This document shows, piece by piece, positions 1 to 11,802 of a stretch of 64,000 nt of DNA. The DNA comes from Bursaphelenchus xylophilus (lineage: Eukaryota; Nematoda; Chromadorea; Rhabditida; Aphelenchoididae). The notes beneath the pieces are model-generated. The model had not been told where the DNA came from. It did no database searches and saw only the letters and a program-made list of their open reading frames with translations. The position numbers and the translations under genes are program-made. Position 1 is the first letter of the stretch. Each line of letters begins with the position of its first letter. The DNA is taken from positions 7,187,501-7,251,500 of the forward strand of contig CAJFCV020000005.1 in assembly GCA_904066235.2 (NCBI GenBank). Reading direction: 5' to 3'.

Positions 1-2576
1 GGATCCCACCCCATCTTCCCATCATCACCGTTCGTCCCGACATTCCAATGACCGAAAGAAGGATCGAAAAAAGTCAAGATCTCCTCGAAGAAGCCGACAG
101 TACAGTGTGTCTCCAAAACGGTGAGCATTTAATTATTCATGGTGTTGAAGTTTAGAGGAATTTGACGTTAGTTGTTTTGATTCTAATGTTTCATTATTTA
201 CAATCCGATGGTTTGACCTTTATTTGTATTTGATTGTTCGTTTTCAGACGATCTTTGTCTAGAAGCAGATCTCCTCTGAGGGCGAGCTCAGCTCGGAAGC
301 ATCGAGATGAAGAGAATGGACACAGAAGGCGTCACGACTCTAGAGCTCAGTCAAAATCGGCTAGTAGGCATCGATATTACAAGAGAACACCCTCTCCTCG
401 GAACAGTTCGTAAGTTTTTATTCTTCCTTTATATGGTGTTTAGATCAAATGATTATCGTCGAAAAGATCGGAGAGAAAAGGATCGAAGGACAAGAAAAAG
501 GTCCCGGGGACGACAGAGCTCTTCAGAATCTACGGATAGCACCACGTCCTCTTCTCCTTCACCTGCTCCAGTGAGTGTTATCTTAATTTCATCTTTTTTA
601 AAGTTTATTTTAGTTTAAGGTTTCGTATTTTAGGTGAAAACCAACAATATAAAACCCAAGAACGGTCCAATAGCCGTTCCTCCTCCAGTGCCGCCAATAT
701 TAGCCTCAAGCTCGGTGATATCAGCGTATAATATGACAACACTGATGGAGCCACCAGTAGTGCCTCTTCCAAGTTATGTGAGTTGCCATGTGTGCAGTTA
801 TTATTATTTATTTCAACTTTTATAGTGTGGTAATATAAATTACGTACATTCCGCAACAACATTTCAACTTCTTCCGCCTCCCCCGCCCCCTCCTCCACCT
901 GGAGTGGACCCAATTATTGATCTTCCCCCACCTCCGCCCCCGTCCACACCTCCGCCGCCAGAACCTCCGAGACATCACACTGATCCAAATATGAATGCCA
1001 TGAGCAATATATTGAATTCTAAGAATTTACGGAGTAATTTCACAAGTCCCTTGGTGATGAGAAGACTTATGAGCCAGAAAGTGGTGTAAGTTTAATGATT
1101 TTGACGAAGGTTTTGAATTTTCCAAATTTATTTTGCATATTTAGGGTATACAAGAAGGATAATATCGCCGATCTTCCCTCTTATTGGGGCCGAATGACCC
1201 TCGCCGATTATAAAATCGAATCTCAAGTGGGAGAGGGGACTTATGGACAAGTTTATAAGGCCCGGAATAGTCGAAATTGTAAGAATTTTATACGAGTAAT
1301 TGAATGGTCTCTTGGGGAGCGGTTTTGAATAATATGAATAATTTCAGCGCAGTTGGTTGCGTTGAAAAAGGTCCGATTGGAGAACGAAAAGGACGGATTC
1401 CCCATCACGGCGGTCAGAGAAATCAAATTGTTGAGGAAATTGGATCATCAGAATATTGTAAAGTTACTGGACATAATCACCGAAAGCCCCGCCGACAAGA
1501 AAAAAGATATTAGTAAGAGATTTTGGGTCAAGTAGAATATAAGAGTTCGTTTTCCAATTCAAGCTTCATTTTTAGGCGCGTTTTATTTGGTTTTTGAGTA
1601 CGTGGACCATGATTTGAATGGTCTTTTGGAGTCGCAACTGGTCACTTTCAACGAGCAGACCTGTGCCGCTCTCTTCAAACAACTTTTGTTAGCTTTACAA
1701 CATTGTCATTCTAATAATCTGCTCCACCGAGATTTAAAATGCGCTAATATTTTGGTCAACAACAAGTAAGGGAATTTTTTTGTATCTTACGTTAGATTTT
1801 GACTTTTTATTTGTATAACTGTAGTGTGTAATATAAAATTTCGAAATATTTTTACTATCCTGACTCATTCTTATTTCTTCTTCGTTTCAGAGGCGAGTTG
1901 AAACTTGGAGATTTTGGTTTGGCCCGGATATACACAACAAAGAGCAGGTTATACACGAATCGGGTCATCACTTTGTGGTATCGACCTCCAGAGCTTTTAC
2001 TGGGCGCTGAAAGTTATGGCCCATCGATTGATATCTGGAGTGCAGGGTAATTGGAAGAGGGTACAATATTATTATAAATTTTTAGGTGTATTCTCGGGGA
2101 ATTGTTTGTCAAAAAGCCCATTTTCCAAGGCCAATCGGAGCCAGCCCAATTGGAGGCAATCGTCCAGATTTGTGGAAGTCCGACGGCCCAAGTCTGGCCT
2201 GATGTGATCCATCTCAAGCATTACCATGCCTTTAAGGCAAAAACATATTCCAATAGGACTTTGAAGAATAGATTTGCCTTGTGAGTACTGTAATTTATAT
2301 TGTGATTAGCTTTTATCGATCATTTTTTATTTATATTGAATATTTTATAGTTTGCCCACAGGAGCACTGGATTTGTTCGATAAATGCCTGGCATTGGACC
2401 CGACAAAGCGTCCGACGGCGGACGAAGCGCTTCTCCACCCATGGCTGCTCAATGTGGACCCAAAAATGTGCAAAATGCACCTTCCACAAGACCAAGACTG
2501 TCACGAAATGTGGTCCAAAAAGAACCGCCAGGAGCAAAAGGAAAAGATAAGGCGTGCCCATCAGGTATACCGATAA
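1..2576 (+). CDS. cdk-12: CDK12/13-like transcription-elongation kinase, 5' end outside window
   Basis: This is a cyclin-dependent kinase of the CDK12/13 type, which with cyclin K phosphorylates the RNA polymerase II C-terminal domain in the nucleus. Exons read 1-120, 248-409, 444-570, 634-777, 826-1085, 1145-1278, 1348-1512, 1576-1765, 1891-2046, 2086-2280, 2351-2576 with phase kept throughout. The first exons encode an Arg/Ser-rich region, then come long proline runs (826-960), then the kinase: glycine loop GEGTYGQVY, catalytic lysine in VALKKVRL, cyclin-binding helix [21 protein letters not shown], and activation loop ending in [12 protein letters not shown] plus proline-rich N-terminus in front of a PITAxRE kinase separates CDK12/13 from CDK9. 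The kinase ends close to the stop, so the C-terminal extension is short. AATAAA lies at 2579-2584. The start codon is left of the window. Confidence 0.93.
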
Positions 2577-3604
2577 AGAATAAATAATTTATACGTTATT
2601 TATGTCTAAAGCATTTCTCTTGGGATCTGTCTGCCCTGAGGGCGCTAACCTTGTTATGTACAGATCATATTTTGATTGTTACTTTTTTTTATTTTTTTTT
2701 GAATTTTGTTATTATGGGTTCGTAATGAAAGAAAATCAATACTTGTTGGAAAAGGAAAGTCCTCAGCTCGGTTCGGTGGCGGTCGATAAATGGCAGATCG
2801 ACCTTACATTAGACACCAAGTGAATCAGGTTTGGGATTTTATAATTATTGAGGGGGAGGTTCAGAACTTGCTATAAGAATTTTGATGGCTTTAGGGTAGT
2901 TGGTATTGGAAAAATTTAGGGTAATTGGGGCTATAACGTTAATTATTTTAAATGATGATTTCTAAAAAAACATGGGGTGATGCCTCAGCTTTTATCTATT
3001 TGTGAAGTCCAAGCTGTGTTAGCTTTCAGTTCGAAAAGATGAATGAGGCATTCATAATTCTGCTTCAAAGGCGGCCTATTTTACAACAAAACCTAGTTTG
3101 TGTTCGGAAGTGAGATCATCGAAAATTGTTGAGTTTAGTGGAATTATAAACGCATCGGAAAGATACGGGGTCGGGCTTTCGTTCATCTTTCATGACGGAC
3201 CCTGTGGGTATGCCAATTACGATTTTTGCCCTCAAATTGCCTTTAGAGTTTTTGAAGTTTTAATCAGGTCTCATTTCACTTATAATAATAAGGGTAGCAC
3301 ACAGAGCTTGCAGTAAATCGGGGGTGCGCTTTACCCCAACCTATGGTCTGCAAAATTATGAGTCATCTTTTTCGAGAGTTAAGGTTGATCGACCACATCG
3401 AACGATGAAGGATATTTTTTTTGCTTTTATGGCTGTTGAAATGTTGTTTTCTCTTTTTTATTGTATGTTTTGCAAGTCTTCTCAACTGCCAATATTTATT
3501 TATTCTGGTCTCTGTTTAACGGGTAATAAAAGTCCTTAATAATAGAACTCAAATATCGACTGGGTTGGAGGTCAATATAGGCACACGTTTAGTGTAATAT
3601 TGGC
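2577..3604. other. Gap between CDK12-like and GGT genes, no gene seen
   Basis: This stretch holds the 3' flank of the CDK12-like gene and the 3' UTR side of the GGT gene. A second plus-strand AATAAA occurs at 3525-3530 and could end a longer CDK12 transcript. A perfect GCCCTGAGGGC palindrome lies at 2633-2643. Open frames here have no recognisable protein features. Confidence 0.5.
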
Positions 3605-3847
3605 TTTATTTTGTACAAACAATTAAAAACAATTTTGTTCATGAAAACAATGTATATTACGTGTGAAGATAAACCCGGATGCAAGGTATCGAATGTGAAA
3701 ATGTCCAAATACCGAATCCATAAGACAAGAAAGTGCTATTGAGAGGCTAAGGGATCACAGGTGTAGCTAATCGAGACAGATATTCTATGAGGTCTTCTTA
3801 AAAGCATGGCCAAGACCTGGCCAGTCTAAGCTCAACAGTTAAAGCGA

Positions 3848-6800
3848 TTAGAAACCGGCCGGATATGTGGCTGTTTTCCTTCTGAAGTCGCTGTTTCCGT
3901 GAATGAATCCATCTGCATCATGAATCAATGCCTGTACCACACTGTGCTGTTTGGTGGTATTCCCAGTCATCGTCTGTTTGTAATCATTGGCCAAAGAACT
4001 GACAATCTTCTCCGGGAGAGTTGTCTCGAACTCCACATTGAATGGAATGAATTGATGATGAATTCTGGGTGCATCGACGGCTTCTTTGACGGTCTGTCCG
4101 AAGAGAACTGACCGGATAATTGTCTGGGCAACCGCGGAGATGATTCGCGATCCACCAGAGGCTCCGACTACCATTTTTACCTGAAAAGTAGCGTTATTAT
4201 CGAGTACGTTACAGAAACATATCAAAATTTTATTTAAAATACAGATTCAAATGAAATTCTTACCCGTCCCTCCTTGCTGTCATAAATAATGACCGGAGAC
4301 ATGGAACTCATCGGTTTCTTGCCGGGCTGAATGAAGTTCGCCGGCGATGGAGCGAATCCGAAGCCATTGGCGACCCCAGGAGTACTGAAGTCATCCATCT
4401 GATCATTCCAGACAATTCCCAGAGATTGAGATATCCTCACAGCACCCAAAAGTTGGTTTACCGTACTTGTGACAGACGCAGCATTTCCCTGAGGGTCCAA
4501 TGAAGTGACATGAGAGGTTCCATGATCGGGAACGTGACCGGTCAAGTTCCTGGAGTAATATTCCATGGGTTGTGCTTCTTCTTTGATCATTCCGGCGACC
4601 CATTTAGCAAATTCTCTGGAACGATGACATTGTTTAGAGAAAGATTGTAAGAAATATTTTAGCTGATACAACTTACGGAGTGGTCATATTGTAGACCAGG
4701 TCGGTCTTCACGAAATGACTGTCTCCGAAGTGGGTTCTCTGCGCATACGCAAACTTCTCAGCTTCAATTAGTCGATGATAGACCAGCGGATCGTCCAGAT
4801 CCGGTTTTTTGTCGCGATAAAACTCGGCCATTACTCCTACAATGGCGGCCGCCACTGCGAATGAGGACGGTGGAGGGGGACCACACATGATCAGATCCCC
4901 GGGCAACACGTTACTCTCCAACGGGGTCTCGTAAATCGTGGTTTCGTAGCTCTCCAGATCCTGTGGCGTCACCAAACCGCCATTTTCAGTGATTTCCGAT
5001 GAAATTGTCTGAGCCATTCCACCTGAAAATGGGTTGTAAAGTGTAAGAAGACGCTACCGACCTTTGTAGAAGAGTTTGATCGGGTCTTTGCTATTGGCCA
5101 GCTCGTCCAAAGTCTCGGCCAGACGAACTCTCTTCATGATTTGGCCTTCTTCGTAAGGTTTGTTGGTGGCTGGGTCGAAGAAAGCTCTCCTGAAAAGAGA
5201 ACAGAGGTCAATCTTACTGTAACTTCAATCCAATGGCAAATTCGATCAAAAAGAAACGACTCCTTAACGATTTTTTGAGCCAATCTTTACCTCATATCTT
5301 CATCATCCCGGATATATTGTTCCATTTTTACTAGAACCATGGCCAGATTCGACGAGACCGGGAATCCATTTCTGGCCAGATTTATGGCCGGCTCGAAGAT
5401 CTCCTTCCACGTCACTTTCCCACTTCCGTATCTCAAAAAGGCCGTTCTGTAGCCATGAATTTCTCCAGGAGTGGCGATACTTCTGAATCCAATAATCGAT
5501 CCATTTCCTCCATGGGGATCTTGGTTTACAAACATGTCCTCGGTCGCTGCCTTGGGCGCCGTTTCCCTCGCATCGATCGTGAAACATCGCTGGGTTGTGC
5601 TGAAAATACGGTATGATGTCGAAAAGAATGTTTACAGGGTGTTTCAAGAAATTTGGAACAAATGATTTGCTTATATCTTTGTGTTCTTTGCAGCTATCAA
5701 CGAATTTCTTTTTGCTTCTAAAAATTGACAGCGTGCGTTTTTAGAATCTCAAAAAAATTTTTTTTTCGTCGGCGGAGGGCCCATTTCTCGGCGGAGAAAA
5801 TTAGGGCCTTTTTTAAAAATCACAGCGTATTACGTGGCGGAAACGCCGTTGCGACGGCTGAAATCAAGTTTACGTAATACCTCCATCGATTTTACGGTAT
5901 GCATTTTTTGCGTTTTCGATTTTACGCACTTCCGCGGATGCGCGGCGGAGACCTCAGATTTCGGTGGACGTTGTTTTGGGCCTTTGGTTTTTGCAACCCA
6001 TGTTGGAAAAGAGGTTTGGGTGATTTTTTGTTGTCATCCGATGCGCAGATGGCAAAAATTTGGTGCTTTTTATCCCCGGCGGAGGACTCGGCGGAGGCTT
6101 TATCAAAGGGTAAAAACAAAACTCCGCCGATTTGTCCGCCGGACCAAAAAAATCAAAAATCTTTGAAAGACAATGCTGCTCTGATGGATTCTTGTAGCTG
6201 AGATTTTTCCCGGACTCGTAAGACTGCTTTGACCCTTTGATAAAGCCTCCGCCGAATCCTCCGCCGGGGAAAAAAAGCACGAAATTTTTGCCATCTGTGC
6301 ATCGGATGACAACAAAAAATCACCCCAACCTCTTTTCCAACATGAATTGCAACAGCCAAAGGCCCAAAACAACGTCCGCCGAAATCTGAAGTCTCCGCCG
6401 CGCCTCCGCGGTGCGCGTAAAATCGAAAACAAAAAAATGCATACCGTAAAATCGACGGAGGTGTAACGTAAACTTGATTTCAGCCGTTGCAACGGCGTTT
6501 CCGCCACGTAATACGCTGTGATTTTTAAAAAAGGCCCTAATTTTCTCCGCCGAGAAATGGGCCCTCCGCCGACGAAAAAAAAATTTTTTTGAGATTCTAA
6601 AAACGCACGCTGTCAATTTTTAGAAGCAAAAAGATATTCGTTGATAGCTGCAAAGAACACAAAGATATAAGCAAATCATTTGTTCCAAATTTCTTGAAAC
6701 ACCCTGTACTTTGTTTGAATAAAGAGTCTTGCATGAGATTCATTCAGATTTGCGCAAAATTTTGCATATGGGTTCTAAATAATTAACAGGTCAAACGCTG

Positions 6801-8481
6801 AAAGGGTTAGCTTGAAATTGGTAGCAGTAGCCGAGGTATTATGGTAATTTAACTTTCAACTTCAACTTTATTGCGCTAGACAAATTGCCTGTGCGCCATG
6901 ATCGTCCGGTTCGGTGGTGAATCGGTCAGGATTGGTTAGACACAATACCGGCACGAAGTTTAAACGTTTTTTGTCCTATATTGGTTTTACAGAAAGGTGT
7001 TTCAAACCTCTTTTTGTCGGACGATTGTAGCCGACCTCCGATCATACATAAAAAATTTTTGAAAATCTCGACCTGGGAATCATGAATGTCTTGGTCAACT
7101 CTCACTCAAAAATCTTCAAGACCTTATTTCAAGATTAGTTTTGATAAATTTTTTGATGACAATTCGTAAAAACACCTCGAATCACTCAAACTCGATGAAT
7201 AACATGCTCCAAATTATGCAAATCCATCATATGGAGATTAAACAGAGTAGTTATAGGAAGCTTACGTATTATACACAGTCATGATGAAGCCGCCGCCGAT
7301 ACCAGAACTCTGCGGATTAACCACTCCAATGCACAACAGTGATGCAATCGCCGAATCCACCGCATTCCCGCCTTTGATTAGAATATTCCTAAAAAAGATG
7401 TTCAGAAATGAGTGATATTGAGGGTAAAGAAGGAGCTGTACTTTATGTTTGAGCATTCGAAAACTTTTTGATCAACGTAAACTCGAATCAATAGAGACTT
7501 TAAAGTTGAAAAGAACTTTGGAAGTGGATAAACATTGCTTTATAAGATTAGAAAACCCAAAAAAGTAATCCTATTATGACAAAAAAAGTTCGAGAAAATT
7601 GTGGTTTTTTCATATTTGACTTGATGGGGTGCTCGAAATTCGACGCTCACATTGTCTTTAAATTTTGCGCTCATATTGGGCCTAGATCATGTCACAATTC
7701 CAAAAATATTTAGCTTGAGGCAAAGAAGTTTTTCGTCTTTTTCTCGCATGGAAAATATTGTAGGTAAATTAGTCGCTCAGTGAACCAAAAATGTTTACAA
7801 CGAAAATCCGGAAAGTGTTGCATTTACTTCCGCCTTAAAGTTTCCGTTGATTCTGCAAAACGCGTTCTAAACCTGTCTTATGTGTCATGGAACAGTTGAA
7901 TTTAATTTTCGGCCAAATTTCTTTAAAATCTGAGCATCCCATTCGAGCAGACCCGCTGTAAATAACCTCCCTACCTTCCAATTTCACTGCAGAATCCATG
8001 ATCCGTCGCGATGGCCGCTTTCTTGTATTGAGCTCCGAGGGACCCACTGGGCTCTGGCCAATCCAATTTATCCGAGGAACAGGGTTTCTCAATGGGAGAC
8101 ACTGAGGGCGACTGAAATATTCAATTTCAAACATTATTTTCTACCCCCATTCGGTTGGCGCAGACGCAACAAAGCGTTGGAAATGACAATAGAGATTAAA
8201 GACTTCCGAAAAAGTAAAAGTTGGAGCGAAAAAGGATTAAAAAGAAGCAGATTTACCTCATCATCCAACGTCTTGAACTGCTTCATCTTCATGCCCAACA
8301 TGATGGCCAACGCGACTGTCGCGATCATGAAGAGAACACAGAGAATGGCGGCCAATATGGCCAAGTTTTTGAAGCGTTGCGAGGGCTTCTTGGGCTTCTT
8401 TCCGTTCTCCATTTGGAGGATATTCGTGGAGAAAACTTCTGACGGCGAGCCTCGCCCATTGGCTTCCGTGATCCGCGCCAT
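3848..8481 (-). CDS. ggt: Gamma-glutamyltranspeptidase, type II membrane protein
   Basis: The gene encodes a 650-residue gamma-glutamyltranspeptidase, which cleaves the gamma-glutamyl bond of extracellular glutathione and transfers the glutamyl group. Exons (minus strand): 8257-8481, 7975-8111, 7266-7388, 5291-5599, 5062-5189, 4677-5022, 4264-4615, 3848-4180; total 651 codons in one frame. Residues about 36-65 form one hydrophobic signal anchor after a basic Lys/Arg stretch, giving the type II topology usual for animal GGTs. Family motifs are clear: KGGNAVDSAIA, SSGIGGGF, a long DARE segment, and the autocleavage/catalytic Thr at about residue 456 in HGTSH, followed by NEMDDF-like QMDDFSTPG and KPMSSMSP, and VVGASGG near the end. 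Everything needed for activity seems present. A palindromic element sits in the 7265-5600 intron, 35 nt from the exon acceptor. AATAAA on this strand is at 3605-3610. Confidence 0.95.
5635..6706. mobile_element. Palindromic TA-flanked MITE (mariner-type termini), 1072 bp
   Basis: The element begins CAGGGTGTTTCAAG and ends with its reverse complement, flanked by TA (5633-5634 and 6707-6708). Two arms of about 475 bp (5635-6112 and about 6231-6706) are near-identical inverted copies with few differences, around a spacer of about 118 bp. The arms are rich in CGGCGGA motifs. Open frames inside are mirror copies of each other and resemble no transposase, so this is a non-autonomous element. TA flanks with CAGGGTG ends suggest mobilisation by a Tc1/mariner-like transposase. 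It lies in an intron of the GGT gene, and the high arm identity suggests recent insertion or arm homogenisation. Confidence 0.88.
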
Positions 8482-11400
8482 CCTGCAAAATCATCGGGAA
8501 TACTTTGATTTTGAATAAAAATGAAGAAGAACTCGACTGTAAAGGAAACCTTTCGAATGCAACGGATCTCAAACCTACTTCAAGGTGTAGATTGGCAAAG
8601 ATTTGAGCTGTCAAGAAAAGTTTGGAATAAGAAACGACCTCAGAAGTCCCGGAAAGCCGGATTCTGAACGTCTAAACGCCAAAAAATCTTTTTTTCACGG
8701 TTCGTTGGGATTCAGGGGCGAGCGAGGCAAGAGTATTACCCCACAACTACCTGTTGGCTAAATATTTTATGTCATTCTCTCCCCCTTTTGCTCTGATCGT
8801 TCCGCCCTTCTGGCTGTTCCAAACGTTCTCTTTTCTCGCTCTCTTTTTTCGAACCTTCCCTTCAAAGAATGTTTGGGAATTTGCGCGAGAAGCTAAGCCG
8901 GGGGTTAATTAAACAGGCCCCTAATTAGAATCATAAATATCGAAAAGCAAATATTTGCGCTGGGTACGGTGAGAATAGTGATAAAAACGTTGGGAGTACT
9001 GCTTACTGTATTTGGGAAAAGAACTGTCAAGAAATTACAAAAAAATTGTATTATCCGTGATGACTAAACCAAATTTTTGTCTATAAATCAACGTTTTTCC
9101 CAAGAGCAATACGAAATGATGTTCTCAAATTGGTTTTGGGTCTGTTTCCTTTAAATTGAATACCAATATTGTCCTTTGATCCCCCTCTGTAACCTTTAAT
9201 TTACGGCTGAATATTCAAATAACGAGAGGATTAAAATGCGACAAAAATATTCTGATATGTCTGCAAACAATACCATCCGATCATCATCAACTTGTCAAAT
9301 GAACCTTGAAATCTCGACTCAGTAAACTGTGCGCGAATAATCGCGCGGCCCTATTTTTACATTGCTCAAACAGTAGGGAAAAAGTGATCGTCGAGGGGGG
9401 TTTTGTGACAGACACAGGGTTCAGAAGGCTATGAAAACACGGCAAATACATCGACAATGCATTTGTGTTGCTTTAAGATTACATTAAAGCCATCTTTTGT
9501 TACAATCCGAGCGAAAAGATGTTATCCATGGCTAATCATTCCAATTTATCGCCAAAAAAGTAATCAAACCGCCTTAAAAACCTCTACGAATACAAGGTCA
9601 ATTTGGCTAATTGAATGTAAAATGCGCCACTCGATGTTTTTTATGAAGAATTTACACTGTAAAGTGGGAAATCGGGATTTTTTGGGCGTCGAAATGAAGA
9701 GGAATTCCAATCAAAAACAACTCAAAATATATAGTTGAATCCCCAGGTTTCATTGACAAATATGCGAACAGAGAGGAGAATAATTACAAGTTTTTTGATC
9801 TGAAAGAGCAAAGAGTACCCTAAATGGAAGATGTTTACTTCATTTTGCATGATTAAAGAGCTCTTAAAATGTGTTTTACAAGTTCCTAACACCCCAACTC
9901 AAACAATCCAGAATCTTCTTTACAGCAGTTCCTTTTATATTCACCATCAAACTCACATTACATAGAAACCGGAGAGCGGGATTACTCATAAAATAGAGCA
10001 TGTACAACATAGGGATACCTTTTATAACACCGAATGCCTCGTTATTTGGCGGATTAACAACCGGGTCGAGTTCTCTGGTTATGGGAAAAAACGAATGTTA
10101 GCCTGCCGTCTACTCGGCTGTGCATTCCAATCAGCCCTCAGGCTTTGAAACTGTGGATTTGGGAATGAAATTGGTTTAACATTCGATTGTAATTGTTTTT
10201 TTGTAGCTATGAATAATGAATGATTTAGGGGGTGATTAAATCAAGTTTGACATCAAAATCAAAATGACAATCATTACATTTGAATAAAAAATTAATTTTC
10301 ACAGTGCGGACAATTTCTGGTGTGCATCGCGCAGAAAAAAAAACTCAAAAATATGCAGTCCAAAATAATAAATAGCTAACAAAATAATTCTATTTATACT
10401 CAAATAAGTAAGCACATTTGAATATCTCATCAAATAAAATGCAAATCCCCTTGCTTTTAGGGAAAACGCACCATCAACATGCTATTCATGGAATCCAAAC
10501 TTAAATAATCGAAAAACAGTCGATTGACCTACAATTTAATCGACTTAATTACTTCCTGTTGCCGAGTAAAGGATGTTACCAAATGTCACTACCGTTTTTT
10601 CGGTTCAGAATTTCCGATAATCAAAACTACAAATTGAGAATTTCAAATATTTTCGGTGGCTTTAATAGAGGGATCAACCCCAAAGACGAAAAGAAAACAA
10701 ACTTTCAAGAGATGACTCAAGTACACTTTCGATTTTTTTACAGGTTACTGTAACATTAACTTGGCATTAGAGTTGCAAAAAAAATCTGGTTTAGCGATTT
10801 TAGGTTTACAAATTGTTGAACGTACAAAATTTTTGAATAAACCGAAAAGTTACAAGTAAAGACCGGTTCTGTCTGGCCGGCTCTCCTCATTTCGCGTGTT
10901 ATCTCGCAAAGAAGACCGTAAAATATCTCGATCAAGGGCATGGTCCAAAACTTTCAAGTAATAATAATTTATGGCTAACTCAGGATCCGTATTCAAAATT
11001 TGGCCCCCATGGAAAGACTTTCCTGTTAGTTGAAGTTGGCTTTTCGAAAAGTAAATAGTTAAAAACTAGTGTTCGCCTCCAAAGATCAAGTACTCAGAGA
11101 AATGTTGTCTGGAGGGTGCAAGAAGTTAAGAACTCGCTTTAGGACCCCGCTTCGTTCCCCCCTTCCACCTACACACCTGGAAGAACGAAAGAAAGCAGTC
11201 GGTCGGGCATGCAAATTTCATGGCCCAGCGGAGATTTCGCACAAAAAAATCCCGGACAAAAAAAACCTCTCCCCACAATTATGTGGAGGACCTGATCAAA
11301 CAATCGGATGGTTTTGTAAAATAATTAGGACCTTCTCCTTCTCCATTGTCCGTTTTAACCCGTTTTCATCGATGGTTTACAACGAAATTGGGTCAAAACC

Positions 11401-11802
11401 CGTTGCTTTATTACAATTGGAGACAAGGGAGCCATGTTTACTCAGTAATGCTGTCCATTCTAATAAATTCCTCGTTTTTATTTCGTATTTTAATCCTTTT
11501 GAGTAGGCATGTTGTTGGTGGATTCAATGGAAAAAAGAACCTTTTATTCGAAACGACATAAATATGACATAACAAAAATCTAGAGAGACGGTCATAAAGA
11601 TACGACAACAATGTTGACCATTATTTACCTTCTCCGTGGCCATGGGGATTTCACGTCAAATTCACGTTTTTCTTGCAAAGAACTGATCAGTTCTTTCGGC
11701 TCACTTATATCACTCTCTTATCGTTGGTTCTCTTTTTTCGAAAGGTCTCTCGCACAGTGGTCAATGCGTTCTTATTTATTTTGATTCGATTCGAAAACAA
11801 AA
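8482..11802. other. 3.3 kb without a recognisable gene
   Basis: The region lies between the divergent starts of the GGT gene (minus) and the carboxylesterase (plus) and presumably carries both promoters. It is AT-rich with many homopolymer runs. The longest open frame (11069-11506) has no domain, no plausible splice partners and no codon signature. A TFAP2-like GCCCTCAGGC lies at 10133-10142. I see no RNA gene or repeat array. Confidence 0.5.

Noticed and set aside
6103..6507. Open frames in the arms of the three long-TIR elements (also 38453-38677, 39127-39519, 57570-57887, 58138-58455)
   Set aside because: Each is a mirror copy in the opposite arm and lacks transposase motifs, so they are by-products of the palindromes.
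11069..11506. 145-codon open frame upstream of the carboxylesterase
   Set aside because: There is no domain, no splice partner and no initiation context; it overlaps other frames of similar quality.
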